DNA of 64,000 bases. Source: Streptomyces sp. P9-A2. GTDB taxonomy: Bacteria > Actinomycetota > Actinomycetes > Streptomycetales > Streptomycetaceae. Every line of letters begins with the position of its first letter. The stretch's first letter is position 1. The DNA lies in the NCBI RefSeq assembly GCF_036634175.1, contig NZ_JAZIFX010000001.1:4588001-4652000 (forward strand), in the 5' to 3' direction. The notes under the pieces were generated by a model. That model ran no database searches and was not told the origin of the DNA. It was given only the letters and a program-made list of their open reading frames with translations. Positions 34,143 through 42,535 of this stretch are shown in pieces. The translations under genes were made by a program, and so were the position numbers.

Positions 34143-35811
34143 ACCTCGGCACTGCCGGACGGCACCCACCTTCGGGTTCGGGCGCGCACCAGTGACGGGA
34201 TCGATACCTCCAACTGGTCCGGCCGGACGGCGTTCCAGGTCGACGCGAGCGCTGTGTTGCCCGCAGACTTGCCCACTCAGCTCCAGACCGGAGCGACCGA
34301 TACCACCTCTCCCCTGGTCACGGGCGTTGTCACCTCGCCCAATGGGGGCATGGTCGAGGCCCAGTTCCGGCTCGGCAACGCCAGCGGGATCCAGAACTTG
34401 GGCAGTCAGTTCGTGCCCAACGGCGAGCGCGCCGGTTTCAAGATTCCTGCCGACCGGCTCGATTCCGGCGGGCCGTTCAACTGGTCGATGAGAGCCTGTT
34501 ACGAGGGCAAGTGTTCCGCCTGGACCGAGAAGACCGCGATAGCCGCAGGATCCGGTACGGAGGCCGTCGAGACGCCCGCCAGTATGTCGGTGAGCGTTCC
34601 GCTCACCAAGGCCACCGTCTGTACCGGTACGGTCACCTGTGTCGGCGAAACCGGCACGGCGCTGAGGGTGGGCAGTGTCTCCGGCAAGAACTGGCGCACC
34701 TATCTCAAGGCCGATCTGTCGAAGATCCCTGCCGGAGCACGAGTGACCGGCGCCACACTGCGGTTGCAGTCGAGCGCGACGACACCCGACCTGGCCGTAC
34801 ATGCTCTCAACGATGCATGGGCCACCACGGGGACGGGAAGTGACTTGGACAAGGTCACGGCTTTGGGTGTCAACCTGGATGCGGCGGCCCCTTGGGCGAT
34901 CGACGTCACCGGCCTCGTCACCGGCTGGACCGACGGCGCCAACATCAATCACGGTCTGGTGCTGCGAAGGGCGGATACGGCGCCGAGCACGGCGGGCATC
35001 AGTTTCGCCTCGGCCACATTTACGGTCGAGTACGGGCCGGCCACACCGCCGTCACCGCCTGGAGGGCTCCGTGCGCGGGCGGGGGGACGGGGGAGCTTTG
35101 GTCATGTGGGACGCCGGCGCGGACAGCGGTTACAACGACACGGACCTCACATACGAGGTGACCGCACTGGATGCTGCCGGCGCCGTGGCGGCCGAGCGCA
35201 CCACGCATGGTACGGACATGGTGATCACCGGCCTCACCAACGACGCTCCCTACACCTTCAAGGTGAGCGCCTCGAGCCCGTACGGCACCAGCACTACGGT
35301 CACCAGCAATGCAGTCAGACCGCTGCGTGCTCCCCTGAGCGCTGCCACCTGCACGGCGACCGTCAACGAGTACCTCGAAGCCACCGCTGCTTTGAACACC
35401 GGTGCGCACAACAGTGCAAGCGCCGCGATCAACGGTCGGCCCAACGCCGAGAAGCACTCCTGGTTGTCGAAGGCGGAGGAATTCCGGCTGATCGATACTC
35501 GCGACGCCCTGAAAGCGGACAGCCTCACCTATACGTCCAGCACGTCCACTCTGTCGGACGTGCTGGCGATGCCTTCCGCTCGTGAACACCGAATCCAAGC
35601 AGAAGGAGGCCAAGGTCGGCGACGTGGTCTTCTTCAACTGGGGTGGCAAGGGGGTTGGGACCACGGGGGCGTCATCACCAAGATGGCGAAAGGGAAGGCC
35701 TACGTGAGCGCGCACGACAACAACCGCCTGAACCAGCGCCTCGACACCTACATCCGAAGCCAGAGGGGCACGTGGGCGAACATCCATCGCGTCAGGCCGG
35801 AGTGGTACTGA
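34143..35811 (+). pseudogene. truncated, frameshifted DNRLRE/Amidase_6 wall-protein gene
   Basis: The frame begins with no start right after the lysS terminator (LPDGTHLRVRARTSDGIDTS, a fibronectin-like segment), continues through a DNRLRE domain (TYLKADLSKIPAGARVTGAT, DVTGLVTGWTDGANINHGLV), shifts frame near 35060-35090 into a fibronectin III repeat (GLTNDAPYTFKVSASSPYGT), and reaches an Amidase_6-like domain. There the middle is deleted near 35575, and a further shift near 35640 separates VGDVVFFNWGGKG from WDHGGVITKMAKGKAYVSAH. It ends at 35811. It was once a large secreted wall or RHS-like protein and is now dead. Base composition is AT-richer than its neighbours. Confidence 0.8.
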
Positions 35812-36296
35812 TGCTCAAGACCTCAGGAGCCAAGTGGCTCATGGCGGCACTCGTCACCCTGTGCCTGGGCGGAGGCGTCCTCGCATGGTGGCTGCTCCGT
35901 GAACCGGCGCCCTACGCCTTGCGGGACACCCCCGAGGTGAAGGTGACGGTCCGCGCCGCGGAGTCCACCCACCCCGAGGCCGAGGAGGTCGCTCGCGAGG
36001 TCGAACTGGTCCTCGGGGTGTACGTCCAACGCCTCCGGGGCGGTGACGCTGCGGACCTGGCCGGGATCGGTGCCCCGTGGTACACCGGCCGGGAGGAGGC
36101 CGTGCAACGCCTGATCGCCGAGTTCGGCGCACATGCCGACAAGCCGGTCGAAGCGGTCGTGGCCGACCCTGTCGCACCGGGCCTGGCCACTGCGGAACTC
36201 CGCTTCAGTGACGGCCGGCAGCAGGTGCTCGACCTCACCCGCGACGACGATGTGTGGTGGCTGAGTGTGGGGAACGGTGATCCGGTGAAGCCGTAG
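35811..36296 (+). CDS. small membrane-anchored hypothetical protein
   Basis: 161 residues. N-terminal anchor (about 8-29, WLMAALVTLCLGGGVLAWWL), then a soluble domain outside (VELVLGVYVQRLRGGDAADL, WYTGREEAVQRLIAEFGAHA, TAELRFSDGRQQVLDLTRDD) with a possible NTF2-like or Mce-associated pattern. The ATG overlaps the stop of the amidase pseudogene (TGATG), so the two were once coupled. Such small proteins often accompany Amidase_6/DNRLRE genes. Function unknown. Confidence 0.75.
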   Translation: MLKTSGAKWLMAALVTLCLGGGVLAWWLLREPAPYALRDTPEVKVTVRAAESTHPEAEEVAREVELVLGVYVQRLRGGDAADLAGIGAPWYTGREEAVQRLIAEFGAHADKPVEAVVADPVAPGLATAELRFSDGRQQVLDLTRDDDVWWLSVGNGDPVKP

Positions 36297-36319
36297 GCAC
36301 CGGTACCCCTTGATGGATC

Positions 36320-36362
36320 GCGACCGCCGTCCAGAAGCCTTGTGCTTGTGGCCGGCGGTCGC
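36320..36362 (+). terminator. possible terminator after the 35811 gene
   Basis: 10-bp arms GCGACCGCCG/CGGCGGTCGC (36320-36329, 36353-36362), 23-nt loop, 23 nt after the stop. Moderate evidence only. Confidence 0.45.
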
Positions 36363-36447
36363 TTGTGCGGCTTCGCAGACCGTTCACAACAGCGCAAGGC
36401 GGGTCGACCTGATGACGGCGGCGGCGGACGGGAGCCGCTGTAAAGAG

Positions 36448-36493
36448 ATCCGGCTTCCCCACCGCCTTGTCCAAGGCGGTGGGGAAGCCGGAT
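36448..36493. terminator. perfect 22-bp hairpin downstream of the ATP-grasp operon
   Basis: Arms 36448-36469 and 36472-36493 are exactly complementary with a 2-nt spacer. It lies about 100 nt beyond the last stop (36596) of the minus-strand operon and is its probable terminator. The remainder of 36297-36595 has no supportable gene. Confidence 0.75.
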
Positions 36494-36555
36494 GGTGGTG
36501 GCGTAGCGGTGGTACGTCGCCGTCCTCATCCGCTCGTTTTCCGGCGCGAGCCGCT

Positions 36556-36581
36556 CGCTGATCGACTGCTTGAAGACCTGG
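36556..36581. repeat. 26-bp direct repeat, left copy (possible att site)
   Basis: Identical to 49186-49211 and in the same orientation; it begins CGCTGATCGACTGCTTGAAG. With a 2-nt gap the similarity extends a few bases further left. It lies 15 nt outside the last gene of the ATP-grasp operon. The other copy is inside the DUF2637 gene. Confidence 0.8.
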
Positions 36582-36595
36582 CCGGCGGAGTGGCG

Positions 36596-38008
36596 TCATT
36601 CCTGAAATGCGCTTGACGCCGGTGAGGGTGAACTGTCCGGTTCCGCAGCCCGGGTCGGCGTGGTTTCACGGGGTGTCGTCGGAGCGGGCGAACCACACGT
36701 CGAAGCTCCTTCCGCTGTGCGCCGAGCGGGCTGGGGCGCGATCTCCACCCGTATGGCGTCTGTCGCGGTCAGCAGCGAGCCCTCGACCGATGCAGCGGTG
36801 TCGCCGGTGGCCATGACCGCGCCGATGGCACAGGAGGAGAAGTGCTCGGGCGGGAGCTTTACGGTCGTGCCGGGGGCGCGGTCGAGGACGACGTGCTGGA
36901 CGCCCGGGACGGCGAGCGCGGTGTCCACGCCCTCGACCCGTACCAGCCTCCCTGCCACCGGGGCCATCACCTTGCGCAGTCCGGCGTGCAGCAGCGGACG
37001 GTTGGGCAGGCGCGGAGCCCGGCCGGTCGCCACGCGGATCACGTTCTCGTGGAAGGGGATCCCGCTCGCCAGGCCGACGAGATGGGATCCGATGAAGTCA
37101 CCGCCGGCGCGTGCGGCGACCTCCACGAGCCGGGCACCCGACTCCGCGTCGTACATGCACTCCAGATGGAAGGCGCAGTCGTCGAAGCCGAGGGCGGTCA
37201 CGACCTCACGGGTCAGCGCGCGCACGGCGGATCCTGCGGCGGCGGGCAGGACGCTGGGGTGCAGGTGCGCGAGTTCCAGGCGGAACGGCTCGGTGGTGGT
37301 CTTGTCGGTGATGCCGCAGACCGTCACCTCACCCTGGTGCACGAAGCCCTCGACGCTGTGCTCGGTGCCGCCGAGCAGCTCTTCGAGCACGAGTTCGCCA
37401 CGGTCGTGACGGAAGATGCTGTCGCCGTCGGCGCCGGTGAGACGGGCCAGTTCGGCGAACGCGGGCAGTAGGTCCCGTGCGGAGCGCAGCAGGAAGATGC
37501 CCTTGCTTCCGCTGCCCGCGGCGGGTTTCAGCACAGCCGGGAGCCCGACGTGCTCCAGCGCCTGTTCGGCGTCCCGCAGGGTCCGTACCCGGGCGTAGCG
37601 GGGTATCAAGTGGGGACAGCCGGCGAGGGCCTGGCGCATGAGGTACTTGTTGCGGGCCAAGCGAGCGACTTCGGGCTCGATGCCGGGCAGGCCCAGGCGG
37701 TGGGCGGCGCGAGCGGCAGGTTCCACGCCCGCGTCGGACCAGGTGACGACGCCGGCGACGGGGTGCGCGGCGGCGGCCTCGTCCACTGCCGCGTCGAACG
37801 CGGCGGTGTCGTGCGGGTCGACCGCGCGGACCTCGGCGAGCAGTGCTCCGGGCAGCCCGGCGGGCGGCAGGGCGGCGGGCGGCCGGGCGGTGAGGAGCAC
37901 CACCGCGTAGCCCTCGCGGTGGGCGGCCTCGAACGCGGGCCGGTGTTCCAGGGGGTTCTTGCGCAGGCCGACGAAAAGGACGGCGGGACGTGGAGCGGGG
38001 GCAGACAC
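36596..38008 (-). CDS. ATP-grasp ligase A (carnosine-synthase/L-amino-acid-ligase-like)
   Basis: About 470 residues. N-terminal domain starts PAVLFVGLRKNPLEHRPAFE, the same opening as ATP-grasp C (AVLYLGLRRSPLEWRAEID), so the two are paralogues. ATP-grasp core: ARNKYLMRQAL, glycine-rich VLKPAAGSGSKGIFLL, LVLEELLGGTEHSVEGFV, metal-binding end CAFHLECMYDAESGARLVEV followed by AARAGGDFIGSHL. The C-terminal ~45 residues are low-complexity. It should activate a carboxylate as acyl phosphate and couple it to an amine. It is last in the nine-gene operon; GTG 38008 is 10 nt after GAGG, while GTG 38014 overlaps the upstream stop. Substrates unknown. Confidence 0.85.
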   Translation of the reverse strand: MSAPAPRPAVLFVGLRKNPLEHRPAFEAAHREGYAVVLLTARPPAALPPAGLPGALLAEVRAVDPHDTAAFDAAVDEAAAAHPVAGVVTWSDAGVEPAARAAHRLGLPGIEPEVARLARNKYLMRQALAGCPHLIPRYARVRTLRDAEQALEHVGLPAVLKPAAGSGSKGIFLLRSARDLLPAFAELARLTGADGDSIFRHDRGELVLEELLGGTEHSVEGFVHQGEVTVCGITDKTTTEPFRLELAHLHPSVLPAAAGSAVRALTREVVTALGFDDCAFHLECMYDAESGARLVEVAARAGGDFIGSHLVGLASGIPFHENVIRVATGRAPRLPNRPLLHAGLRKVMAPVAGRLVRVEGVDTALAVPGVQHVVLDRAPGTTVKLPPEHFSSCAIGAVMATGDTAASVEGSLLTATDAIRVEIAPQPARRTAEGASTCGSPAPTTPRETTPTRAAEPDSSPSPASSAFQE

Positions 38009-38010
38009 GG

Positions 38011-40527
38011 TCACTCCACCTCGATGGTCAGCTCGGTCTCGACGCGGTCGAGGGCCGCCTCGAACTCCTCGGCCGTGTCCGCACCCACGATCACCAGCAG
38101 GCACCAGTCCATGGCGTGGGAGAAGCCGAACCGATCCCCGGTCTTCTTCCTCAGGCGCCAGTCGAGAACTCCGTCGACGGCCTCGATCTGCTCACCCGTC
38201 GGCAGGGCGGTGATGGTGCCGGCGCGGGGCGGGCGCAGGTGCAGCGCGCCGATGTGCCGGTGCGGGGACACGGTGTCCCCGCCGGCTTCGAGGTTGCCGT
38301 ACAGCAGCCCGGTGGCGATGATGTCGTGCACGTTGTGCCCGAGGCGGGCAGTGAGCATGTCGGGGATCCAGCCGCCGCCGATCCGGGTGGCGATCTCGGA
38401 GAAGACGAGGTCGCCCGTGAGTGTCTCGAACACCTCCAGATGGGTGACGGCGGTGTCGATGCCCAGGGCCTCGTTCACGGTGGTGTGCATCGCGAGAATG
38501 CGTTCGTGCAGCTCGGGGTGCTCCTCGGGCGCCAGCATGTACGAGCCGTCCCGGGCGGGCGGGGCATCGTGCACGGCACGGTCCGTGGCGACGTGGTCGA
38601 GTCGGGGCGCGTAGTACGCGCTCACGTTCAGGAAGAGCGGCTTGCCCTCCCGCCACAGCGCGTCGATGTGCAGTTCGCGGCCGGACACGAAACGTTCGAC
38701 GATGAGGTGGCCCGAGGAGAGCCGGTCGGGCTTCGGCAGATCGCGCAGGACGGCGGCGATCTCCGCCGCGTTCTCGGCGCGAATCGTACTCATCGTCCCG
38801 AAGCCGAACGCGGGCTTCACGATCGCGGGGAATCCCACGTCGGGCAAGGTGTCGCCGTCGGCGAAGGTGACGTCTGTCGGCAGCGAGGCCCACTGGGTGA
38901 CGGGCACACCGGCGGCGGCAACGAGGTGCTTCATCATCCGCTTGTCGCGGACGGCTGCCCGCATCTGCGCGCTCGCCTCATCGCAGCCGAGCAGTGCGCG
39001 CAGCTGGGCGGCGCCGAGCTGCCCGTCCTCGGAGAAGGACAGTACCTGGTCGACCCGGACATCGCGTACGGCGAGATCGACGGCGACCCCGGTCAGCTCT
39101 TCGACGGAGTCGACGCTGCCGACCCGGTAGACGGAGCGGACGGCAGTGGTCAGTTCGGGCGACGCCGCGGCGGTTGCCAGCTCGGACTCCTCCAGCACGA
39201 GATGGAGGTTCGGCGTCGCGGCGAGCAGAGCCCTGACCATGTCGGGGCGCCATTTGCAGAGCACGACGACCGGCCCGTCCTCAGCGATCCGGGGCGGCTC
39301 TGCGGATGGGGTGGCGGGGGCGGGAGCCGGTGCGGGCACGTCGTCGGTCGGTTCCACGCGGATGTCGATCTGCCGGCGCATGTCGTCGGCCGCCGCGTCC
39401 ACGGCGGCGGGAGTGTCCGCGAGGAACAGTGCGTGGGCGATCCGGTCGCCGGACGAATGGAGGCCGGTGACGACGTCACCGGCGTGCTTTTTCTGGCCGA
39501 CCCGCACCACCTCGGGCCGGTTCGCCGCCGCCTCGATGCCTTCCACGGCCGCAATACGGCCGGGGCGAGGCGCAGTCAGGAACAGTACGCCCGCAGTGCG
39601 GGGACGTCCGGTGGGGAGGCCGACCTTGCGGCCGAGGGACAGCTCGACGACGCTGCGGAAGAAATCGTGCCGGTACGCCCGGCACATCAGCTCCAGGATG
39701 TGGTCGCCGGGGGTGCGCACGGCGAATTCCATGGGCTTCAGCACGGTGCCGTCGTCCCGGTACTCCAGGTGCACGATGCCGGTACGGATACCGGCAGCGG
39801 CCACCAGCGCGGCCGTCTGCCCGTCGACGCGGTCACGGTCGGCGGGGAGGTGGGGCAGCTGGTGCTGCAGTTCGACGAACTCGGGCGGGCCGGTGGTCAC
39901 CTTGCGGGTGTGGTTCCCGAAGATCACCTCGCCGTTCTCGACGAGCCCTTCCCAGCTGTACTCAGGAGCGTCCGAGTACTCCTCGATCAGCACATGCTGT
40001 CCCACGTCCCGGCGGGCCAGGTCCGCGCGGAGCTCGTCCTCGCCCGCCACGCAGCGCACTCCGCTGCTGCCCATGCCCCGCAGCGGCTTGACGACGACCG
40101 GGTAGCGGCCGCGACTCCACCGGGCGGCCTGGTCCGCGTCGTCGATGACGGTGTGGTCGGGCTGCGGCAGCCCTGCGTGTGCGAACAGGGCGCGTTGAAC
40201 GGCCTTGTTGCGGCTCGCCCCGGCGGCGGCGAGGGAAGGGCCGGGCAGCCCCAGCAGGTCCTGCACCCGCGCCGCGGCCAGCACATGCTGCTCGGCGAAC
40301 GGCACGACTCCCTGCGGCGGGTACCGGTCGGCGGCGTCGAGTGCGGCCCGCAGCCAGTGCGTCTCGGTGCCGCCCGCCGGGCTCTCGAAGTGCGCGACGT
40401 GCTGCTCGTGCTTCTCGCGCCAGGCCTCGTCGTCGAGTAGTACGGTGCGCAGCCCGAGGTCCTGTGCGGCGGCGACGTAGCCGCGCCCCATGATGCCCGC
40501 GCCGACCAGCAGCAGTGTGTCCGTCAT
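38011..40527 (-). CDS. double ATP-grasp protein B (two ligase modules)
   Basis: 838 residues, two complete ATP-grasp modules joined by an Ala/Pro linker (about 425-445, PAPAPAPATPSAEPP). Module 1: TLLLVGAGIMGRGYVAAAQD, ASRNKAVQRALFAHAGLPQP, VVVKPLRGMGSSGVR, VLIEEYSDAPEYSWEG, VHLEYRDDGTVLKPMEF. Module 2: VVVLCKWRPDMVRALL, RDKRMMKHLVAAAGVPVTQW, AIVKPAFGFGTMSTIR, LIVERFVSGRELHIDA, THLEVFETLTGDLVFSEIAT with GGGWIPDML. Both keep the ATP lysine/glycine loop and acidic metal ligands, so both look active. It could make two successive amide bonds. Start ATG 40527 (GGGGAAA) overlaps the MFS stop by 4 nt. Confidence 0.88.
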   Translation of the reverse strand: MTDTLLLVGAGIMGRGYVAAAQDLGLRTVLLDDEAWREKHEQHVAHFESPAGGTETHWLRAALDAADRYPPQGVVPFAEQHVLAAARVQDLLGLPGPSLAAAGASRNKAVQRALFAHAGLPQPDHTVIDDADQAARWSRGRYPVVVKPLRGMGSSGVRCVAGEDELRADLARRDVGQHVLIEEYSDAPEYSWEGLVENGEVIFGNHTRKVTTGPPEFVELQHQLPHLPADRDRVDGQTAALVAAAGIRTGIVHLEYRDDGTVLKPMEFAVRTPGDHILELMCRAYRHDFFRSVVELSLGRKVGLPTGRPRTAGVLFLTAPRPGRIAAVEGIEAAANRPEVVRVGQKKHAGDVVTGLHSSGDRIAHALFLADTPAAVDAAADDMRRQIDIRVEPTDDVPAPAPAPATPSAEPPRIAEDGPVVVLCKWRPDMVRALLAATPNLHLVLEESELATAAASPELTTAVRSVYRVGSVDSVEELTGVAVDLAVRDVRVDQVLSFSEDGQLGAAQLRALLGCDEASAQMRAAVRDKRMMKHLVAAAGVPVTQWASLPTDVTFADGDTLPDVGFPAIVKPAFGFGTMSTIRAENAAEIAAVLRDLPKPDRLSSGHLIVERFVSGRELHIDALWREGKPLFLNVSAYYAPRLDHVATDRAVHDAPPARDGSYMLAPEEHPELHERILAMHTTVNEALGIDTAVTHLEVFETLTGDLVFSEIATRIGGGWIPDMLTARLGHNVHDIIATGLLYGNLEAGGDTVSPHRHIGALHLRPPRAGTITALPTGEQIEAVDGVLDWRLRKKTGDRFGFSHAMDWCLLVIVGADTAEEFEAALDRVETELTIEVE

Positions 40528-41846
40528 GTCGTTTCCCCTGTGTGTGACGCGGGTGTCTGTTCCGGTGCGGCTCCTGCGGTTCCGTCGGCGGGATTCCGTG
40601 CCGCGAGGTGGCGCCGGCCGAGGGTGAACAGCAACAGCAGGCAGAGCGAGGCGAGGCCGAGCCACACCACGGGGGCCTCGCCGGTGAGGGTCAGGGCGAC
40701 GCCGATCGAGGGGCCCGCGGCCGTACCGATGCCCATGGCGCCGCTGGCCAGGGCGGATACCCGGGAGACGTCCTTCGCCTCGACGGAGTCGATCAGCCAG
40801 GGGTGGAACGAGCAGGAGTACGCGCACTCACCGATCGCGAAGACGACGGCGAACAGCAGGAGTCCCGCGTACCGGACAGGCAGGGGCCCGAACGCCGACC
40901 CCATGGCCACGACGTACGCGGCGACCCACAGCAGGACCGCCGTCCGCAGCCCGAACGTCTCGTCACGGCTGCTCAGCAGGCGGGTGACCCAAGTCTGTCC
41001 GAGGGCCACGACGGCGGTGTTCACGAGCAGCAGCGCGGAGACCGTGCCGAGTCCGATGCCCATCAACTGAACGGCGACCAGCGGCGACGTCGCCTCGAAC
41101 TGGCTGTGCCCGAAGAGGTACGCGCCGAGCTGGAACAGCACCGCGAGCGCCCCCGCGGCCCCGAGCCACTTCAGTCGTCCGTCGGCCGCCTCCTGCGCCT
41201 CGGCGGCCTCCTCACGAGGCGCACCGGCCGCCTCCCGCTCCGCGCCCCGCACCTCCTCGCGGCGCTCCCGCGCGCGCAGGCGGTGGAAGGCGTAGGTGAG
41301 CGGCAGATAGCTCAGCGCATTGGCGACGAACAGCCACGTCACCGCCGAGGTGGCGAAGAAACCGGTGGTCAGACCGGCGACGACCGCACCGAGGCCCAGG
41401 CCCACGTTGATGGCCCGGTAGCGCCGCGCGAACACCGAGCGTCGCTGCTCCCGCGGCGTCAGCGAGCTGAGCACCGGCACCATGGAGACCAGCAGACAGC
41501 CCTGGCCGCACCCGATGAACAGCACGGCCGCGAACAGCGCGGTCAGCGAGCCCGCCGCCGCCGTCCCCAAGAAGCCCACGGCGAGCATCAGCGTCCCGGC
41601 GAACCCCAGGCGCGTGGGCGGCGGTTTGATCCAGCCGGTCGCGAGCACCGCGGCGGTCACCAGGTTGGCCGCGGCGGCGGCGCCGTAGAAGACGCTGATG
41701 CCCGCCGTGCCCATCTCGGGCAGCTCCGAGAGGTAGAGCGCGGTGTACGGGTAGACCAGGCCGGAGCCGAACGTGGACACACCGTTCAGCAGGATCAGCG
41801 CGTCGGCCCCGGTAAAGCGGCGGCCGGGGCTCCGGGGCGTGCTCAT
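40524..41846 (-). CDS. MFS transporter, probable product exporter
   Basis: 440 residues with about 12 hydrophobic spans, for example ADALILLNGVSTFGSGLVYP, LMLAVGFLGTAAAGSLTALF, ALAVLFQLGAYLFG, YAGLLLFAVVFAIGECAYSC and VVWLGLASLCLLLLFTLG. A charged central loop of ~40 residues (REAAGAPREEAAEAQEAADG) separates the two six-helix halves, and the loop-2/3 and 8/9 regions carry MFS-like Arg-rich motifs (PREQRRSVFARRYRAIN). Its place inside a biosynthetic operon suggests export of the product and self-protection. The ATG overlaps the upstream stop by 4 nt, and its own stop overlaps the next start. Confidence 0.88.
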   Translation of the reverse strand: MSTPRSPGRRFTGADALILLNGVSTFGSGLVYPYTALYLSELPEMGTAGISVFYGAAAAANLVTAAVLATGWIKPPPTRLGFAGTLMLAVGFLGTAAAGSLTALFAAVLFIGCGQGCLLVSMVPVLSSLTPREQRRSVFARRYRAINVGLGLGAVVAGLTTGFFATSAVTWLFVANALSYLPLTYAFHRLRARERREEVRGAEREAAGAPREEAAEAQEAADGRLKWLGAAGALAVLFQLGAYLFGHSQFEATSPLVAVQLMGIGLGTVSALLLVNTAVVALGQTWVTRLLSSRDETFGLRTAVLLWVAAYVVAMGSAFGPLPVRYAGLLLFAVVFAIGECAYSCSFHPWLIDSVEAKDVSRVSALASGAMGIGTAAGPSIGVALTLTGEAPVVWLGLASLCLLLLFTLGRRHLAARNPADGTAGAAPEQTPASHTGETT

Positions 41847-42535
41847 AAGGCTGTCTCCCGTTCCCCGAAGGCCGCGTTGAGGAAGTACGTCCAGTCGGCG
41901 GCACCCGGGTCGGAGACGTGCAGCAGGTTCTCCACCGCGTCGTAGTGGGTGGTGGGATAGCGCACGACGCGGCGCACCATCTCCTTGAAGATGTGCAGGG
42001 TCGACAGCTCCTGCATGCCGGTGTACCGGTAGATCTCGACTTCCTGGCCGACCAGGTAGTCCCGCAGGCTTCCGGCGAGCCGGGTGAAGTGGGTGTTGTC
42101 CGCGTACAGACCCAGGAAGTCGCGCTGGGTGCAGCGGGTACGCAGGCGGTCGGCGACCGTGAACCCGAGTGCCTCCGCGACGCCGAGCACCAGGTCGGCC
42201 GTGTGGACGGTGTCCTCGCCCGCCGGGTCCAGGAGCGGTCCGGCCAGCAGGGCCCGCAGGGCGGCCAGGTCGCGGCCGGGGTCGTTCAGGGTGCGGACGT
42301 ACCAGTGCCTGGCGCGGACCTTGCGCTCGATGTTGCTGAGCGCCCAGGCGACGGCCTGCTCGGAGGTGTCCGCCTCGTAGGCGTACCCGGTCGACGGCTC
42401 GTACACGGACAGGAGTCCGCGCACGGTGTCGCGAGCCAGCGCGGGGGAGCACCGCGCGCACGGACCGGTGAGGATGTCGGGCTTGAGAATGAGCAGGGCG
42501 CCCGCGCTCTTGGCGGCTTCTCCGGCAGGATTCAT
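41843..42535 (-). CDS. nucleoside-diphosphate-kinase-like protein with insertion
   Basis: 230 residues, longer than the ~140-residue NDK family. It opens with GALLILKPDILTG (NDK strand 1, KPD motif). Near the end, VENLLHVSDPGAADWTYFL corresponds to the NDK NxxHGSD box and keeps the phospho-accepting histidine (His206) with Asn and Asp. Between them ~90 residues (SVYEPSTGYAYEADTSEQAV, VRARHWYVRTLNDPGRDLAA) are an insertion. It could phosphorylate a nucleotide or an unusual substrate, or supply NTP for the ligases. Start ATG 42535 overlaps its neighbour by 4 nt. Assigned by motif reading. Confidence 0.7.
   Translation of the reverse strand: MNPAGEAAKSAGALLILKPDILTGPCARCSPALARDTVRGLLSVYEPSTGYAYEADTSEQAVAWALSNIERKVRARHWYVRTLNDPGRDLAALRALLAGPLLDPAGEDTVHTADLVLGVAEALGFTVADRLRTRCTQRDFLGLYADNTHFTRLAGSLRDYLVGQEVEIYRYTGMQELSTLHIFKEMVRRVVRYPTTHYDAVENLLHVSDPGAADWTYFLNAAFGERETAL

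Noticed and set aside
37990..40440. 816-residue plus-strand frame opposite the double ATP-grasp gene
   Set aside because: Gly/Arg/His-rich, no motif; the minus strand has two full ATP-grasp signatures.
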